Of a stretch of 64,000 bases of DNA, positions 45,487 through 54,564 are shown one piece after another. Numbering within the stretch: the stretch's first letter is position 1; each line of letters opens with the position of its first letter. Position numbers and translations under genes: made by a program. This DNA comes from Klebsiella sp. BIGb0138. GTDB taxonomy: Bacteria > Pseudomonadota > Gammaproteobacteria > Enterobacterales > Enterobacteriaceae. The stretch is taken from NCBI RefSeq assembly GCF_004342285.1, contig NZ_SMCV01000006.1, positions 1 through 64,000 of the forward strand, read 5' to 3'. Below the pieces are notes generated by a model that was given only the letters and a program-made list of their open reading frames with translations, had not been told where the DNA came from and did no database searches.

Positions 45487-46905
45487 TCAAGTATTCTCCC
45501 CGGCAACCTGCTGCGCTTTTGCCGCCTGATCGGCGGCCTGCTTCGCCAGCGTGCGTTCAAGGATCGTTGAATACAAGGGCTTACCACCAAGGAATTGCGC
45601 CAGTAGTGTTGCGCCAAGACAGGTAATAATCATTGGCAAAATGAGCTGATAGTTATCGGTCATCTCCAGCACCAGCACAATCCCGGTCAGTGGAGCGCGA
45701 ATGGAGGCCGCCAGCAGCGCCCCCATTCCGGCAATCGCAAAGGTGCCCGCATCCAGATGATAAGCTGGCAGCAGCGGCGTCACCGCCATGCCAAATGCGG
45801 TGCCCAGCAGAGTGCCGAGGGCCAGCATTGGCGCAAAAATGCCGCCAGGCGCGCCGGAGGAGAAACACAGCAACGTGGTTATCACCCGGGCGATAAAGAT
45901 AAACAGCAGCAGGCCCACGGAAAAATTACCCGCCGCGGCAACGGGAATTAAGTTAAAACCGCCCCCCACCAGCGCCGGTTCAGTCAGCCCGAGGATGCCG
46001 CAAAGCCCGCCGATGACACCGCCGATCAGCACCCATTTCCTGGTATCGCCGCCATGAATACGCTGGAACAGATCCTGAGTACGCAGCACCAGACGATTAA
46101 ACAGCGGGCCGATGCAGCCAAAAATCATCCCCAGCAGCAGATACAGCCACAGCGTATTCACCGGCGCATTGCTCAGCTTACCGACTTCAACGATCGCCGA
46201 CTCGCCATTAAAAATGCGAAACACGATACTCGACATAATCACGCCGGTGAAAACGGCTTTAATGGAAATCAGGTTGTAGCGAAACTGCGGGCGCATCTCT
46301 TCGATAATGAACAGAATCCCCGCCAGCGGCGCGTTGAATGCCGCGGAGAGGCCCGCCGCCGCGCCGGTCGCCAGCAAAGTATGCCGCGCTTCGGGGCTGC
46401 GCATACGGAAGATATCCAGCACCATTCGCCCGACGTTGCCCCCAAGCTGTACCGTTGGCCCTTCGCGGCCCAGCACCATTCCGGCCCCCAGAGTCCCCAT
46501 CCCACCGATAAATTTTACCGGCAGAACCCGCCACCAGCGAACCGGACGCAGCTCTTCCAGCGCCCCTTCGATCTCGGGTATGCCAGACCCTCCCGCTTCC
46601 GGAGCGAAACGCCGTACCAGAAAATAGCCCACCATTGCCAGCAACGCAGATAAAATAAAGGCCAGCGGCCAGATCAGGAACCCGTGATCCGCCACCTGCA
46701 CCAGCGAACCGATGCGCATGTTCTGCACCCAACTGACGCTCTTTTCAAAGGCGACCCCCACCAGCCCGGCCAGCGTGCCGACCACCGCGGCCATCAGCAG
46801 CACCGCCAGCGGCGTTTTGTCGCGCTGGACCAACCGGCGCACGACATCGCCGCGACGCAAGCGCACGATCTGTTGTGCTTCAAAAGAGGAGGCTTCGGCT
46901 TTCAT
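45487..46905 (-). CDS. clcA: H+/Cl- exchange transporter ClcA
   Basis: Inner-membrane CLC antiporter (two Cl- for one H+) that supports extreme acid resistance in E. coli. Selectivity-filter motifs GSGIPE (about residues 105-110), GREGP (gating glutamate about 147) and the proton-path glutamate in FIIEEMRP (about 202) are intact. I prefer the ATG at 46905 (472 residues; E. coli 473). An ATG at 46926 adds seven residues; neither has a strong ribosome site. Confidence 0.94.
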   Translation of the reverse strand: MKAEASSFEAQQIVRLRRGDVVRRLVQRDKTPLAVLLMAAVVGTLAGLVGVAFEKSVSWVQNMRIGSLVQVADHGFLIWPLAFILSALLAMVGYFLVRRFAPEAGGSGIPEIEGALEELRPVRWWRVLPVKFIGGMGTLGAGMVLGREGPTVQLGGNVGRMVLDIFRMRSPEARHTLLATGAAAGLSAAFNAPLAGILFIIEEMRPQFRYNLISIKAVFTGVIMSSIVFRIFNGESAIVEVGKLSNAPVNTLWLYLLLGMIFGCIGPLFNRLVLRTQDLFQRIHGGDTRKWVLIGGVIGGLCGILGLTEPALVGGGFNLIPVAAAGNFSVGLLLFIFIARVITTLLCFSSGAPGGIFAPMLALGTLLGTAFGMAVTPLLPAYHLDAGTFAIAGMGALLAASIRAPLTGIVLVLEMTDNYQLILPMIITCLGATLLAQFLGGKPLYSTILERTLAKQAADQAAKAQQVAGENT

Positions 46906-47084
46906 ACTCTTATCGTCAATAGTCATACAAATATGCGGGGGAACATTTTAACTTTCTACACGCCCTGCGTCGCCAAAAAAATCCTCCCATTGCGCTTTGT
47001 TTCAATTGGGCAAAACTTTCATAACTATCCTGGAATAACTTAGAATAACCAGCAAAACATTTATCACGAACCAGGATCATGGCA

Positions 47085-48365
47085 ATGAGCAAATCTGAAA
47101 CTCTCTATCACGCCGCACGTGAACTCATCCCCGGCGGCGTAAACTCGCCGGTACGCGCCTTCACCGGCGTTGGCGGAACCCCGCTGTTTATCGAACGTGC
47201 TGACGGCGCCAGACTGTATGATGTCGACGGTAAAGCTTATATCGACTATGTCGGCTCCTGGGGGCCGATGGTATTAGGCCATAACCACCCGGCCATTCGT
47301 AATGCGGTGATTGAAGCCGCCGAGCGCGGCCTGAGCTTTGGCGCGCCGACGGAAATGGAAGTCAAAATGGCGGAGCTGGTGACCGACCTGGTCCCGACCA
47401 TGGATATGGTGCGAATGGTCAACTCCGGGACCGAAGCAACCATGAGCGCCATTCGTCTGGCGCGCGGTTTTACCGGTCGCGACAAAATCATCAAATTCGA
47501 AGGCTGCTATCACGGTCACGCCGACTGTCTGCTGGTGAAAGCGGGCTCCGGCGCCCTGACCCTCGGCCAGCCGAACTCCCCGGGCGTACCGGCTGATTTC
47601 GCCAAACATACCCTGACCTGCACCTATAACGACCTGGCTTCGGTTCGCGCCGCGTTCGAACAGTACCCGCAAGAGATCGCCTGCATTATCGTTGAGCCGG
47701 TGGCCGGCAACATGAACTGTATCCCGCCGCTGCCGGAGTTCCTCCCGGGCCTGCGGGCGCTGTGCGACGAGTTCGGCGCGCTGCTGATTATCGATGAAGT
47801 GATGACCGGCTTCCGCGTTGCGCTGGCGGGCGCCCAGTCTTACTACAACGTGGTTCCCGACCTGACCTGCCTGGGCAAAATCATCGGCGGCGGGATGCCG
47901 GTAGGCGCCTTTGGCGGCCGTCGTGAAGTGATGGACGCGCTGGCCCCGACCGGCCCGGTGTATCAGGCCGGAACCCTGTCCGGTAACCCGATCGCCATGG
48001 CGGCCGGTTTTGCCTGCTTAACCGCAGTGGCGCAGCCGGGGGTCCACGAAACGTTAACCGACCTCACCAATCAACTGGCCCAGGGTCTGCTGGATGCGGC
48101 GCGCGATGCGGGGATTCCTCTGGTGGTGAATAACGTTGGCGGCATGTTTGGCATCTTCTTTACCGATGCCGAAACCGTCACCTGCTACCAGGATGTGCTG
48201 AAGTGCGACGTTGAGCGCTTTAAGCGCTTCTTCCACCTGATGCTGGAAGAAGGCGTCTATCTGGCGCCGTCGGCGTTTGAAGCCGGCTTTATGTCCGTGG
48301 CGCATAGCGAAGACGATATCCACGCTACCATCGCCGCCGCCCGCAAGGCATTCGCGAAGCTGTAA
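47085..48365 (+). CDS. hemL: Glutamate-1-semialdehyde 2,1-aminomutase
   Basis: PLP enzyme that makes 5-aminolevulinate, the first committed haem precursor. The Schiff-base lysine lies in [13 protein letters not shown] (about residue 265). I chose the ATG at 47085 because AGGA precedes it by eight bases, while the ATG at 47079 is only two bases from that site; this gives 426 residues as in E. coli. Divergent from clcA. Confidence 0.97.
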   Translation: MSKSETLYHAARELIPGGVNSPVRAFTGVGGTPLFIERADGARLYDVDGKAYIDYVGSWGPMVLGHNHPAIRNAVIEAAERGLSFGAPTEMEVKMAELVTDLVPTMDMVRMVNSGTEATMSAIRLARGFTGRDKIIKFEGCYHGHADCLLVKAGSGALTLGQPNSPGVPADFAKHTLTCTYNDLASVRAAFEQYPQEIACIIVEPVAGNMNCIPPLPEFLPGLRALCDEFGALLIIDEVMTGFRVALAGAQSYYNVVPDLTCLGKIIGGGMPVGAFGGRREVMDALAPTGPVYQAGTLSGNPIAMAAGFACLTAVAQPGVHETLTDLTNQLAQGLLDAARDAGIPLVVNNVGGMFGIFFTDAETVTCYQDVLKCDVERFKRFFHLMLEEGVYLAPSAFEAGFMSVAHSEDDIHATIAAARKAFAKL

Positions 48366-48374
48366 GTCTGAACG

Positions 48375-48408
48375 GCCCGGAGTCGGCGCATAAACGCCTC
48401 ATCCGGGC
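48375..48408. repeat. REP-like palindromic element (hemL/fhuB)
   Basis: GCCCGGA (48375-48381) pairs with TCCGGGC (48402-48408); an inner GGCG / CGCC pair continues the stem. It lies between convergent hemL and fhuB and resembles enterobacterial REP sequences. Confidence 0.7.
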
Positions 48409-48429
48409 TACCGCGGTTTGCCCCGGACG

Positions 48430-50412
48430 TTAGCGGCTCTGTTTACGCAGTAAATAGATGAAGTACGGCGCGCCGATAAAGGTCGACAGCAGGCCGGCCG
48501 GGATCTGATACGGGAACATGATCATCCGTCCGCACCAGTCGGCGAAGACCAGCAGCAGGCCGCCAATCAGCCCGGACATCACCATCTGCGGCATCGTTCG
48601 GCGGAACCCCATCATTCGCGCGATATGCGGCGCCATCAGACCGACAAAACTTAACGGACCGATCGTCAACGTAGCGGTTGCCGTCAGACAGGCGGCCAGC
48701 AGCAGCAGACCGATTCGCGATGGCGTCAGCGCCATGCCCACCGCCCGCGCCGCCTCGCCGCCCAGCGGTAAAATGGTTAGCCAGCGACGGCACAGCGGCG
48801 TCAGCGCCAGCAGCACCAGCATCGCAATACCGCTGCGCACCACCATCTCCGGCGTAGCGCTGTAAGTCGACCCCGAGATCCACGTCAGAATCTGCGCCAT
48901 CCGCGGATCGCCGCTGGCCTGTAGCATCATCAGCAGCATCGTGAAGGCGGTACTGAGCGCCATCCCCGCCAGCAGCATCCGATGCGGTGAGAAGCCGCCG
49001 CGTCCGGCGGCGACCAGGATAACCAGCAGCGTCGCCGCCGCGCCGAGGCTACCGGCAGGCAGCAGCCAGCCAAAGGCGTTGCCCGGGACAAAGAACAGCA
49101 TCAGCACAATGCCAAACGCCGCGCCGGAGCTGATCCCCAGGACTTCCGGGCTGGCCATCGGGTTACCGGTCAAACGCTGGATAATACAGCCGGCGATCGC
49201 CAGCATCACCCCGGCGAACAGCGCCGCCAGAATCCGCGGCCAGCGCCACGGCATCAGCTGGTCCAGCAACGTGCCGCTGGCCCAGTGCCAGCTCTGGGCG
49301 TCGCGACCAAAGGCCAGCGCCGCCGTCAGCGCCAGCAGCAGAATCAGCCCGCCGCCGAGGGCAAACCACTGCACGTTGTGCCGCTCGACCGGCACCTTAT
49401 CTCCGGCATTCATCACCGGCGCGCTAATACTGCGCAGGCGCGGCAGCAGCCATAACAGCAGCGGCGCGCCGATCAGCGCCGTCACCGAACCGGTTGATAC
49501 TTCCATCCATACCCGGGTCAGCCACAGAATGATCTGGTCAGACAGCCAGAGAATCAGGGCGCCAATCAGCGCCGCCAGCAGCAGACGCGACAGCAGGCGT
49601 CGGGCGCCAAGCATCTTCGCCAGCAGAGGAGCAAACAGGCCGATAAAACCGATAATCCCTACCGCATTCACCAGCATCGCGCTGATCACGATAGCCAGCA
49701 TCAGCGTCGCCAGACGCGCCAGCGACAGCGCCAGCCCGAGGTTACGCGCCACGCCGTCATCCAGCCCCATCAAGGTCAGCGGGCGCAGCAACAGCAACGT
49801 TAACAGAACGCCGCCGAGCAGCTGCGGCCACAGCCGTTGCGCCACGCTCCAGTCGGTTTGCGTCAGGGTACCGGTGCTCCACAGGAACATGCTTTGCAGC
49901 TGATCGTGATGGAAAATGACCATCAGTTGGTTCAGCGCTCCGCAGTAAAGGCTGACCACCAGGCCTGCCAGGATCAGGGTCACCGGCGACAGCCGCTTGC
50001 CCCAGGAGACGCCGAAGACCAGCCCCCCAACCAGACAGGCCCCCGCCAGTGCGGCAAATTGCGAAGCCAGCACGCCGGGAATCGCCCACAGCGTGGTTAC
50101 CGTCATCCCGAGCTGTGCGCCGGTGGCGACCCCGAGGGTGGTCGGCTCCGCCAGCGGGTTGCGCAGCACCTGCTGGAACAGCACGCCAACCAGACCCAGC
50201 CCGCCCCCGACCAGCAGCGACACCGCCAGCCTCGGCAGCAGGCTGTAGTGGAACAGCATCTGGGCAATATTATCGATATCCGGCTGCCACAGCGCCTGAC
50301 GCCACTCGTTCTGCGGCAGCGCAGCGCGCAGATTGTAGAGGCTGAGGGCGAAAGCGGTTATCACCAGCGCCGTCAGCAGCAGAACCGCCAGAGGAGAAAT
50401 TCGCGATCTCAT
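48430..50412 (-). CDS. fhuB: Ferric hydroxamate ABC importer, permease
   Basis: Inner-membrane permease that passes ferrichrome and other hydroxamate siderophores from FhuD to the cytoplasm, powered by FhuC. It is a fusion of two homologous ten-helix halves (each with a VLRNPLAEP / LTGNPMASPEVLG segment). 660 residues as in E. coli. ATG at 50412 follows GGAGGAGCAGC and overlaps the fhuD stop (ATGA). Confidence 0.97.
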   Translation of the reverse strand: MRSRISPLAVLLLTALVITAFALSLYNLRAALPQNEWRQALWQPDIDNIAQMLFHYSLLPRLAVSLLVGGGLGLVGVLFQQVLRNPLAEPTTLGVATGAQLGMTVTTLWAIPGVLASQFAALAGACLVGGLVFGVSWGKRLSPVTLILAGLVVSLYCGALNQLMVIFHHDQLQSMFLWSTGTLTQTDWSVAQRLWPQLLGGVLLTLLLLRPLTLMGLDDGVARNLGLALSLARLATLMLAIVISAMLVNAVGIIGFIGLFAPLLAKMLGARRLLSRLLLAALIGALILWLSDQIILWLTRVWMEVSTGSVTALIGAPLLLWLLPRLRSISAPVMNAGDKVPVERHNVQWFALGGGLILLLALTAALAFGRDAQSWHWASGTLLDQLMPWRWPRILAALFAGVMLAIAGCIIQRLTGNPMASPEVLGISSGAAFGIVLMLFFVPGNAFGWLLPAGSLGAAATLLVILVAAGRGGFSPHRMLLAGMALSTAFTMLLMMLQASGDPRMAQILTWISGSTYSATPEMVVRSGIAMLVLLALTPLCRRWLTILPLGGEAARAVGMALTPSRIGLLLLAACLTATATLTIGPLSFVGLMAPHIARMMGFRRTMPQMVMSGLIGGLLLVFADWCGRMIMFPYQIPAGLLSTFIGAPYFIYLLRKQSR

Positions 50413-51299
50413 GCTGCTCCTCCCTGGGCATCGGCCAGTACGCGCGCGAAATGCATCGCCGACAGCGTGGCGCCATAGAACCAGACCGCCGGCACGCGCT
50501 GGAAACGTCCTTCGCGGATAAACGGCATCGCCCGCCATAATGGCGTCATCATCAGTTGCGTCATTTCGGCGTGATTACCGTGGTCAAAGCAGATCACGTC
50601 CACATCCTGGTAAGCGGCCAGCCGATCTATCCCCACGCTGACGCTGCCCCAGAATGCGGTCTCGCCGTGCCAGGCATTTTTGATATCAAAGCGATCGAGT
50701 ACTTCCTGGAACAGGCAGTTATTGCCGAACACCAGGACATGGCGCGGGTCGAGTACGGTGATCATCAACAGCGGGCGATCGCCACGTCGGGCGAAACGGG
50801 GGCGCAAACTGTCCATCAGCGCATCGAATTCCGCCAGATGGCGCTTCGCTGCCTGCTGCCGGCCAATAAGTTCGGCCATTTCATTGAGGGATTGCTGCGC
50901 CATCCGCAGCGGTCGTTTACCGTCGCTGAAGGTGAATCCTCTTCCCGGCGCAATCCGCGCCAGCTTCTCCGCCGACGGCCCATATCCAGCCGACCAGACG
51001 ATAAACGACGGTTTCATCTGCGTCAGCAGCTCAAGGTTTGGCTCGGTGCGCAGCCCGACGTCAATAACCGAGGCCGGTAGCGCCGGTTCATTCACCCACA
51101 GGTTATAGTTCGGGATATCGGCAACGCCGTAAGGGGTCACCCCCAGCGCCAGCAGAAGTTCTGCCGGTAGCCACTCCAGCGCCACGATGCGCTGTGGGTC
51201 GATGGTCGCAGCCTGTGCACCGCGCAATTGCCACAGCAGCGGCGAGAGGACCATCGCCGTCAGCAGACGGCGGCGGCTAATTAAATGGGTCTTTTCCAT
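50409..51299 (-). CDS. fhuD: Ferric hydroxamate-binding periplasmic protein
   Basis: Binds ferric hydroxamates after FhuA and hands them to FhuB. A twin-arginine type signal (SRRRLLTA, about residues 9-16) precedes a cleavage region near AQA|ATID. The conserved WLPAELLLALG and YGPSAEKLARIAPGRGF segments of this binding-protein class are present. I use the ATG at 51299, which overlaps the fhuC stop (TGATG), giving 296 residues as in E. coli. Confidence 0.96.
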   Translation of the reverse strand: MEKTHLISRRRLLTAMVLSPLLWQLRGAQAATIDPQRIVALEWLPAELLLALGVTPYGVADIPNYNLWVNEPALPASVIDVGLRTEPNLELLTQMKPSFIVWSAGYGPSAEKLARIAPGRGFTFSDGKRPLRMAQQSLNEMAELIGRQQAAKRHLAEFDALMDSLRPRFARRGDRPLLMITVLDPRHVLVFGNNCLFQEVLDRFDIKNAWHGETAFWGSVSVGIDRLAAYQDVDVICFDHGNHAEMTQLMMTPLWRAMPFIREGRFQRVPAVWFYGATLSAMHFARVLADAQGGAA

Positions 51300-52096
51300 C
51301 AATAGACAAAGCTTACCGGCGCGCTACCCGCCGGATGCGGCAGAATTCCCATCGGGATACCGTAAATTTGCTCCAGCGTATCGCTGCGCATCAGATCCGC
51401 CGGCGTTCCCCGGGCAATCATCTCCCCGCCGCGCAACGCGACCAGATAGTCACAGTAGCGGGCAGCCATGTTGATATCGTGCAGCACGGCAATCACCGTC
51501 AGTCCGCGCTGCTGACTCAGACGGTGCACCAGCGCCAGCACCTCCACCTGATGGGCAATATCCAGCGCCGAAGTCGGTTCATCCAGCAGTAAACAGCGGC
51601 TATCCTGCGCCACCAGCATCGCAATCCACGCGCGCTGACGTTCGCCGCCGGACAGGCTGTCGACCAGCCGGTGCGCCAGCGGCTTCAGGCCAACCAGCGC
51701 AATCGCCTCTTCAACTTTCTCCCGGTCCGCCGCGCCGAATCGCCCCAGCGCGCCGTGCCACGGATAGCGGCCAATCGCCACCAGCTCACGCACCGTCATC
51801 CCTTCGGCCGCAGGCAGCTGCTGCGGCAGATAGGCCACCTTGCGAGCAAACGCTTTGCTGCTCCAGCTGTCCAGCGGCTGTCCGTCCAGCAGAACGTCGC
51901 CTTCTGACGGCGGCTGATGGCGACCGAGCATTTTCAGCAAGGTGGATTTACCGGAACCGTTATGGCCAATCAGGCCGGTCACTTTTCCTGGCGGGAAGGT
52001 TAAGGAGAGAGGGTGCAGCAGCGTACGTCCAGGTACGCGGAAGGTAACGCGGTCCAACGTAAAGGTGGTATCGGAGTGCGGAGAGTTTTCCTGCAT
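51299..52096 (-). CDS. fhuC: Ferric hydroxamate ABC importer, ATPase
   Basis: ATP-binding subunit that drives FhuB. Walker A GHNGSGKST (about residues 44-52), signature LSGGERQR (about 146-153), Walker B LLLDEPTSALD (about 166-176). I chose the ATG at 52096 (MQENSPHSD), giving 265 residues as in E. coli. The extension up to 52282 would overlap the end of fhuA and is not conserved. Confidence 0.96.
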   Translation of the reverse strand: MQENSPHSDTTFTLDRVTFRVPGRTLLHPLSLTFPPGKVTGLIGHNGSGKSTLLKMLGRHQPPSEGDVLLDGQPLDSWSSKAFARKVAYLPQQLPAAEGMTVRELVAIGRYPWHGALGRFGAADREKVEEAIALVGLKPLAHRLVDSLSGGERQRAWIAMLVAQDSRCLLLDEPTSALDIAHQVEVLALVHRLSQQRGLTVIAVLHDINMAARYCDYLVALRGGEMIARGTPADLMRSDTLEQIYGIPMGILPHPAGSAPVSFVY

Positions 52097-52142
52097 AGCG
52101 GCGGCCTGGTGAACGGCGCGGCGAACCGCGCCCATTAAGTGA

Positions 52143-54332
52143 TTAGAAACGGAAGGTTGCGGTCGCAACGACCTGACGATCTTTACCCCAGTAGCAGGCA
52201 TAGTCACGGTAGCAGCTAGCGACATACTCACGATCGAATATGTTATTGACGTTGATCCCAAGAGATGAACCAGGCATACCAAAACGGGCTAGATCGTATT
52301 TCACCATGGCATCAACCAGTGTGTAGCTGGCAACACTGAACGGCTGATTATTTTTTTCCGCCGTCGTGTAAAGGCTGGTCGTTGCACCAACATAACGCAC
52401 GCCAGAACCTATAGTCAGCCCGCTAAGCGCCGTTTCATTGAAGGTGTAGTCCGCCCACAGTGATGCCATATTACGAGGGACTTCAACCGGCCGTAAGCCC
52501 TGCAGTTGCGTATCGTGGGTATATTTTGCATCAGTAAAGGTATAAGACGCGGTCACGTTAACGTTCGCATTCAGTGCGGCTTTTGCTTCCAGTTCAATGC
52601 CGCGTGAACGAATTTCACCACTTTGAACCGAAAAATTCACATCGTCAGGGTTGGCCGTAAGGTTATTATTTTTGGTCAGTTGATAGACCGCCGCCGTCAG
52701 CACAATAGGGCGATTTTTCGGCACATATTTGACCCCAGCCTCATACTGTTTACCCATCGATGGATCGAAAGGCGTTCCTTCTTTCGTTGCACCAGAAACG
52801 GGTTCAAAGGACTCACTGTAGCTGAAATAAGGAGAGATACCGTTATCGAATAAGTAGTTAAGCCCGCCACGCCAGGTGAACTGCTCATCGTTTTTTGTGT
52901 CAGTGCTATTGCTGGCGCGTGTTAGCGTCGAAGTTTTCGCAAAATCGTAACGCCCGCCCAGCGTCAGTACCCACTTATTCCACTCCACCTGATCCTGTAA
53001 ATACAGGCCGGTCTGCTTCTGGCGGTTCAGAACATCATAGGCAAAATAAAGGTTAGAATTATCGTTACCATACTGTGGGTCCCGCATATTCAGCGGTTGC
53101 GCATCGCCATAATCGGAATCAATGTCATTGCTCATCCGCATGTAATCCACGCCGGCCAGCAGAGTATGATCGACCTCGCCCGTGGCAAATTTCGCCTGTG
53201 CCTGCGTGTCGACGTCAAAGTTATTTAGTCTTTCTCTTGACTGCACATAGGCACGGTTGATGATACCGGGCGCGGTATAACCCGTACCGTAGATCCCTTT
53301 TTCATGGGTACTGATTTTGGTATAGCGCAGATTCTGACGTAGGGTCCATGTGTCGTCAAAGCCGTGCTCAAAGCTGTAACCCACCATTTTGGTGTTACGC
53401 GCTTGCTTGTTACTTGCTTCGCCTTCATTAAAATTGGTCGGCAATTTATGCGCTTTACCATTAGCATCATAGTAAGGCACGACGGTCCCCTGGCGCGGCA
53501 GCCAGCCATAAAAACCGGTGTAAGGATCGTTTTGCAGAACGCTCAGGAAGGTGAAATTAGTTTTATCATCCGGGCGCCAGGAAAACGATGGCGCAATACC
53601 GTAGCGCGTCTCTTTCGACATCTGCTGCTGCGCATCCTGACTATGCGCCACTCCGGTTAACCGGTAAGAATAGACGCCCTGATCATCCAGTGCATTGCTA
53701 AAATCGAATCCCGTCTGGAACAGATTGTCGCTACCCATTTTAAACTGGATTTCTTTGAGAGGTTCGGTAGTAGGGCGTTTACTGACCATGGACACGATGC
53801 CGCCAGGACTACTCTTACCGTACAGTACGGAAGAGGGACCGCGCAGCACTTCAACGCGCTCAAGGAAGTACGGGTCCATCGAGACTTCACTGTAGTTATC
53901 GCCCTGAAGCTTAATCCCATCCAGATACTGGTTAGTATTCACAGAGGTAAAGCCGCGAATGGCGATGGAATCATAGGTATTCGAGCTACCGCGGCTCGCA
54001 AAAATACCTGGTGTATAGATTAATGCCTCTTTGACCGTCACCGGTTGACGAGCATCCATCTCTTCACGAGTCACTACCGAAACAGACTGCGGCGTTTTTT
54101 CAATCGGAGTATCGGTTTTTGTCGCAGTAGCAGAACGTTTTGCCGCAATGGTCGGTGCCGGCCCCCAGGCACTTTCCTGGTCGGCAGGTGCTGCAACAAC
54201 GGTAATAGTTTCTTCTTTTTTCGGTTCAACTGCTGCCTGTGCATAAACAGACATGCCGCTAACCGCTGTGGCTACTACAACTGCGATTTTACGCAGTGAG
54301 TGATTTGGCTGAGCAGTTTTTGGACGCGCCAT
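52143..54332 (-). CDS. fhuA: Ferrichrome outer-membrane receptor FhuA
   Basis: TonB-dependent 22-strand barrel importing ferrichrome and, in E. coli, a receptor for phages T1, T5 and phi80, colicin M and microcin J25. Signal peptide ends YAQA|AVEP (about residue 33); the TonB box ETITV follows (about 41-45). Plug domain up to about 190; the barrel ends in a terminal phenylalanine (TATFRF). 729 versus 747 residues in E. coli, with shorter and different extracellular loops. The cysteine pair of the large gating loop is missing, while a pair near the C-terminus (ASCYRD, YACYWG) is kept. By eye more AT-rich than fhuCDB. Confidence 0.93.
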   Translation of the reverse strand: MARPKTAQPNHSLRKIAVVVATAVSGMSVYAQAAVEPKKEETITVVAAPADQESAWGPAPTIAAKRSATATKTDTPIEKTPQSVSVVTREEMDARQPVTVKEALIYTPGIFASRGSSNTYDSIAIRGFTSVNTNQYLDGIKLQGDNYSEVSMDPYFLERVEVLRGPSSVLYGKSSPGGIVSMVSKRPTTEPLKEIQFKMGSDNLFQTGFDFSNALDDQGVYSYRLTGVAHSQDAQQQMSKETRYGIAPSFSWRPDDKTNFTFLSVLQNDPYTGFYGWLPRQGTVVPYYDANGKAHKLPTNFNEGEASNKQARNTKMVGYSFEHGFDDTWTLRQNLRYTKISTHEKGIYGTGYTAPGIINRAYVQSRERLNNFDVDTQAQAKFATGEVDHTLLAGVDYMRMSNDIDSDYGDAQPLNMRDPQYGNDNSNLYFAYDVLNRQKQTGLYLQDQVEWNKWVLTLGGRYDFAKTSTLTRASNSTDTKNDEQFTWRGGLNYLFDNGISPYFSYSESFEPVSGATKEGTPFDPSMGKQYEAGVKYVPKNRPIVLTAAVYQLTKNNNLTANPDDVNFSVQSGEIRSRGIELEAKAALNANVNVTASYTFTDAKYTHDTQLQGLRPVEVPRNMASLWADYTFNETALSGLTIGSGVRYVGATTSLYTTAEKNNQPFSVASYTLVDAMVKYDLARFGMPGSSLGINVNNIFDREYVASCYRDYACYWGKDRQVVATATFRF

Positions 54333-54353
54333 GGGTATATCTCTGATGGAAGT

Positions 54354-54385
54354 GAATGATAACGTAAACGAGAATTATTATTATG
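54354..54385 (-). promoter_or_regulatory. Fur-box region of fhuA
   Basis: About 22 bases before fhuA on the minus strand, CATAATAATAATTCTCGTT followed by TACGTTATCATTC contains the NATAAT-type repeats of Fur sites and resembles the E. coli fhuA control region. Iron repression of the operon is inferred. Confidence 0.7.
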
Positions 54386-54510
54386 ACGAATGACATAATA
54401 GGCGAAACGTTAAATACAAGGCAAGCGATATGCCCCGCGTCGAATACCGAAGGATGAAATAATAACCAGTCAGTTATTGTGGGGTTAAGTTGCTGTTAAT
54501 TAATAACCAT

Positions 54511-54550
54511 AAATAAAAAAGCCCCCTGATACATTCGCATCAGAGGGCTT
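54511..54550 (-). terminator. Terminator after mrcB
   Basis: Minus strand: stem AAGCCCTCTGATGC / GTATCAGGGGGCTT with small mismatches, followed by TTTTTT. It lies about 15 bases beyond the mrcB stop and upstream of fhuA. Confidence 0.8.
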
Positions 54551-54564
54551 GATATCGCCTGCGG

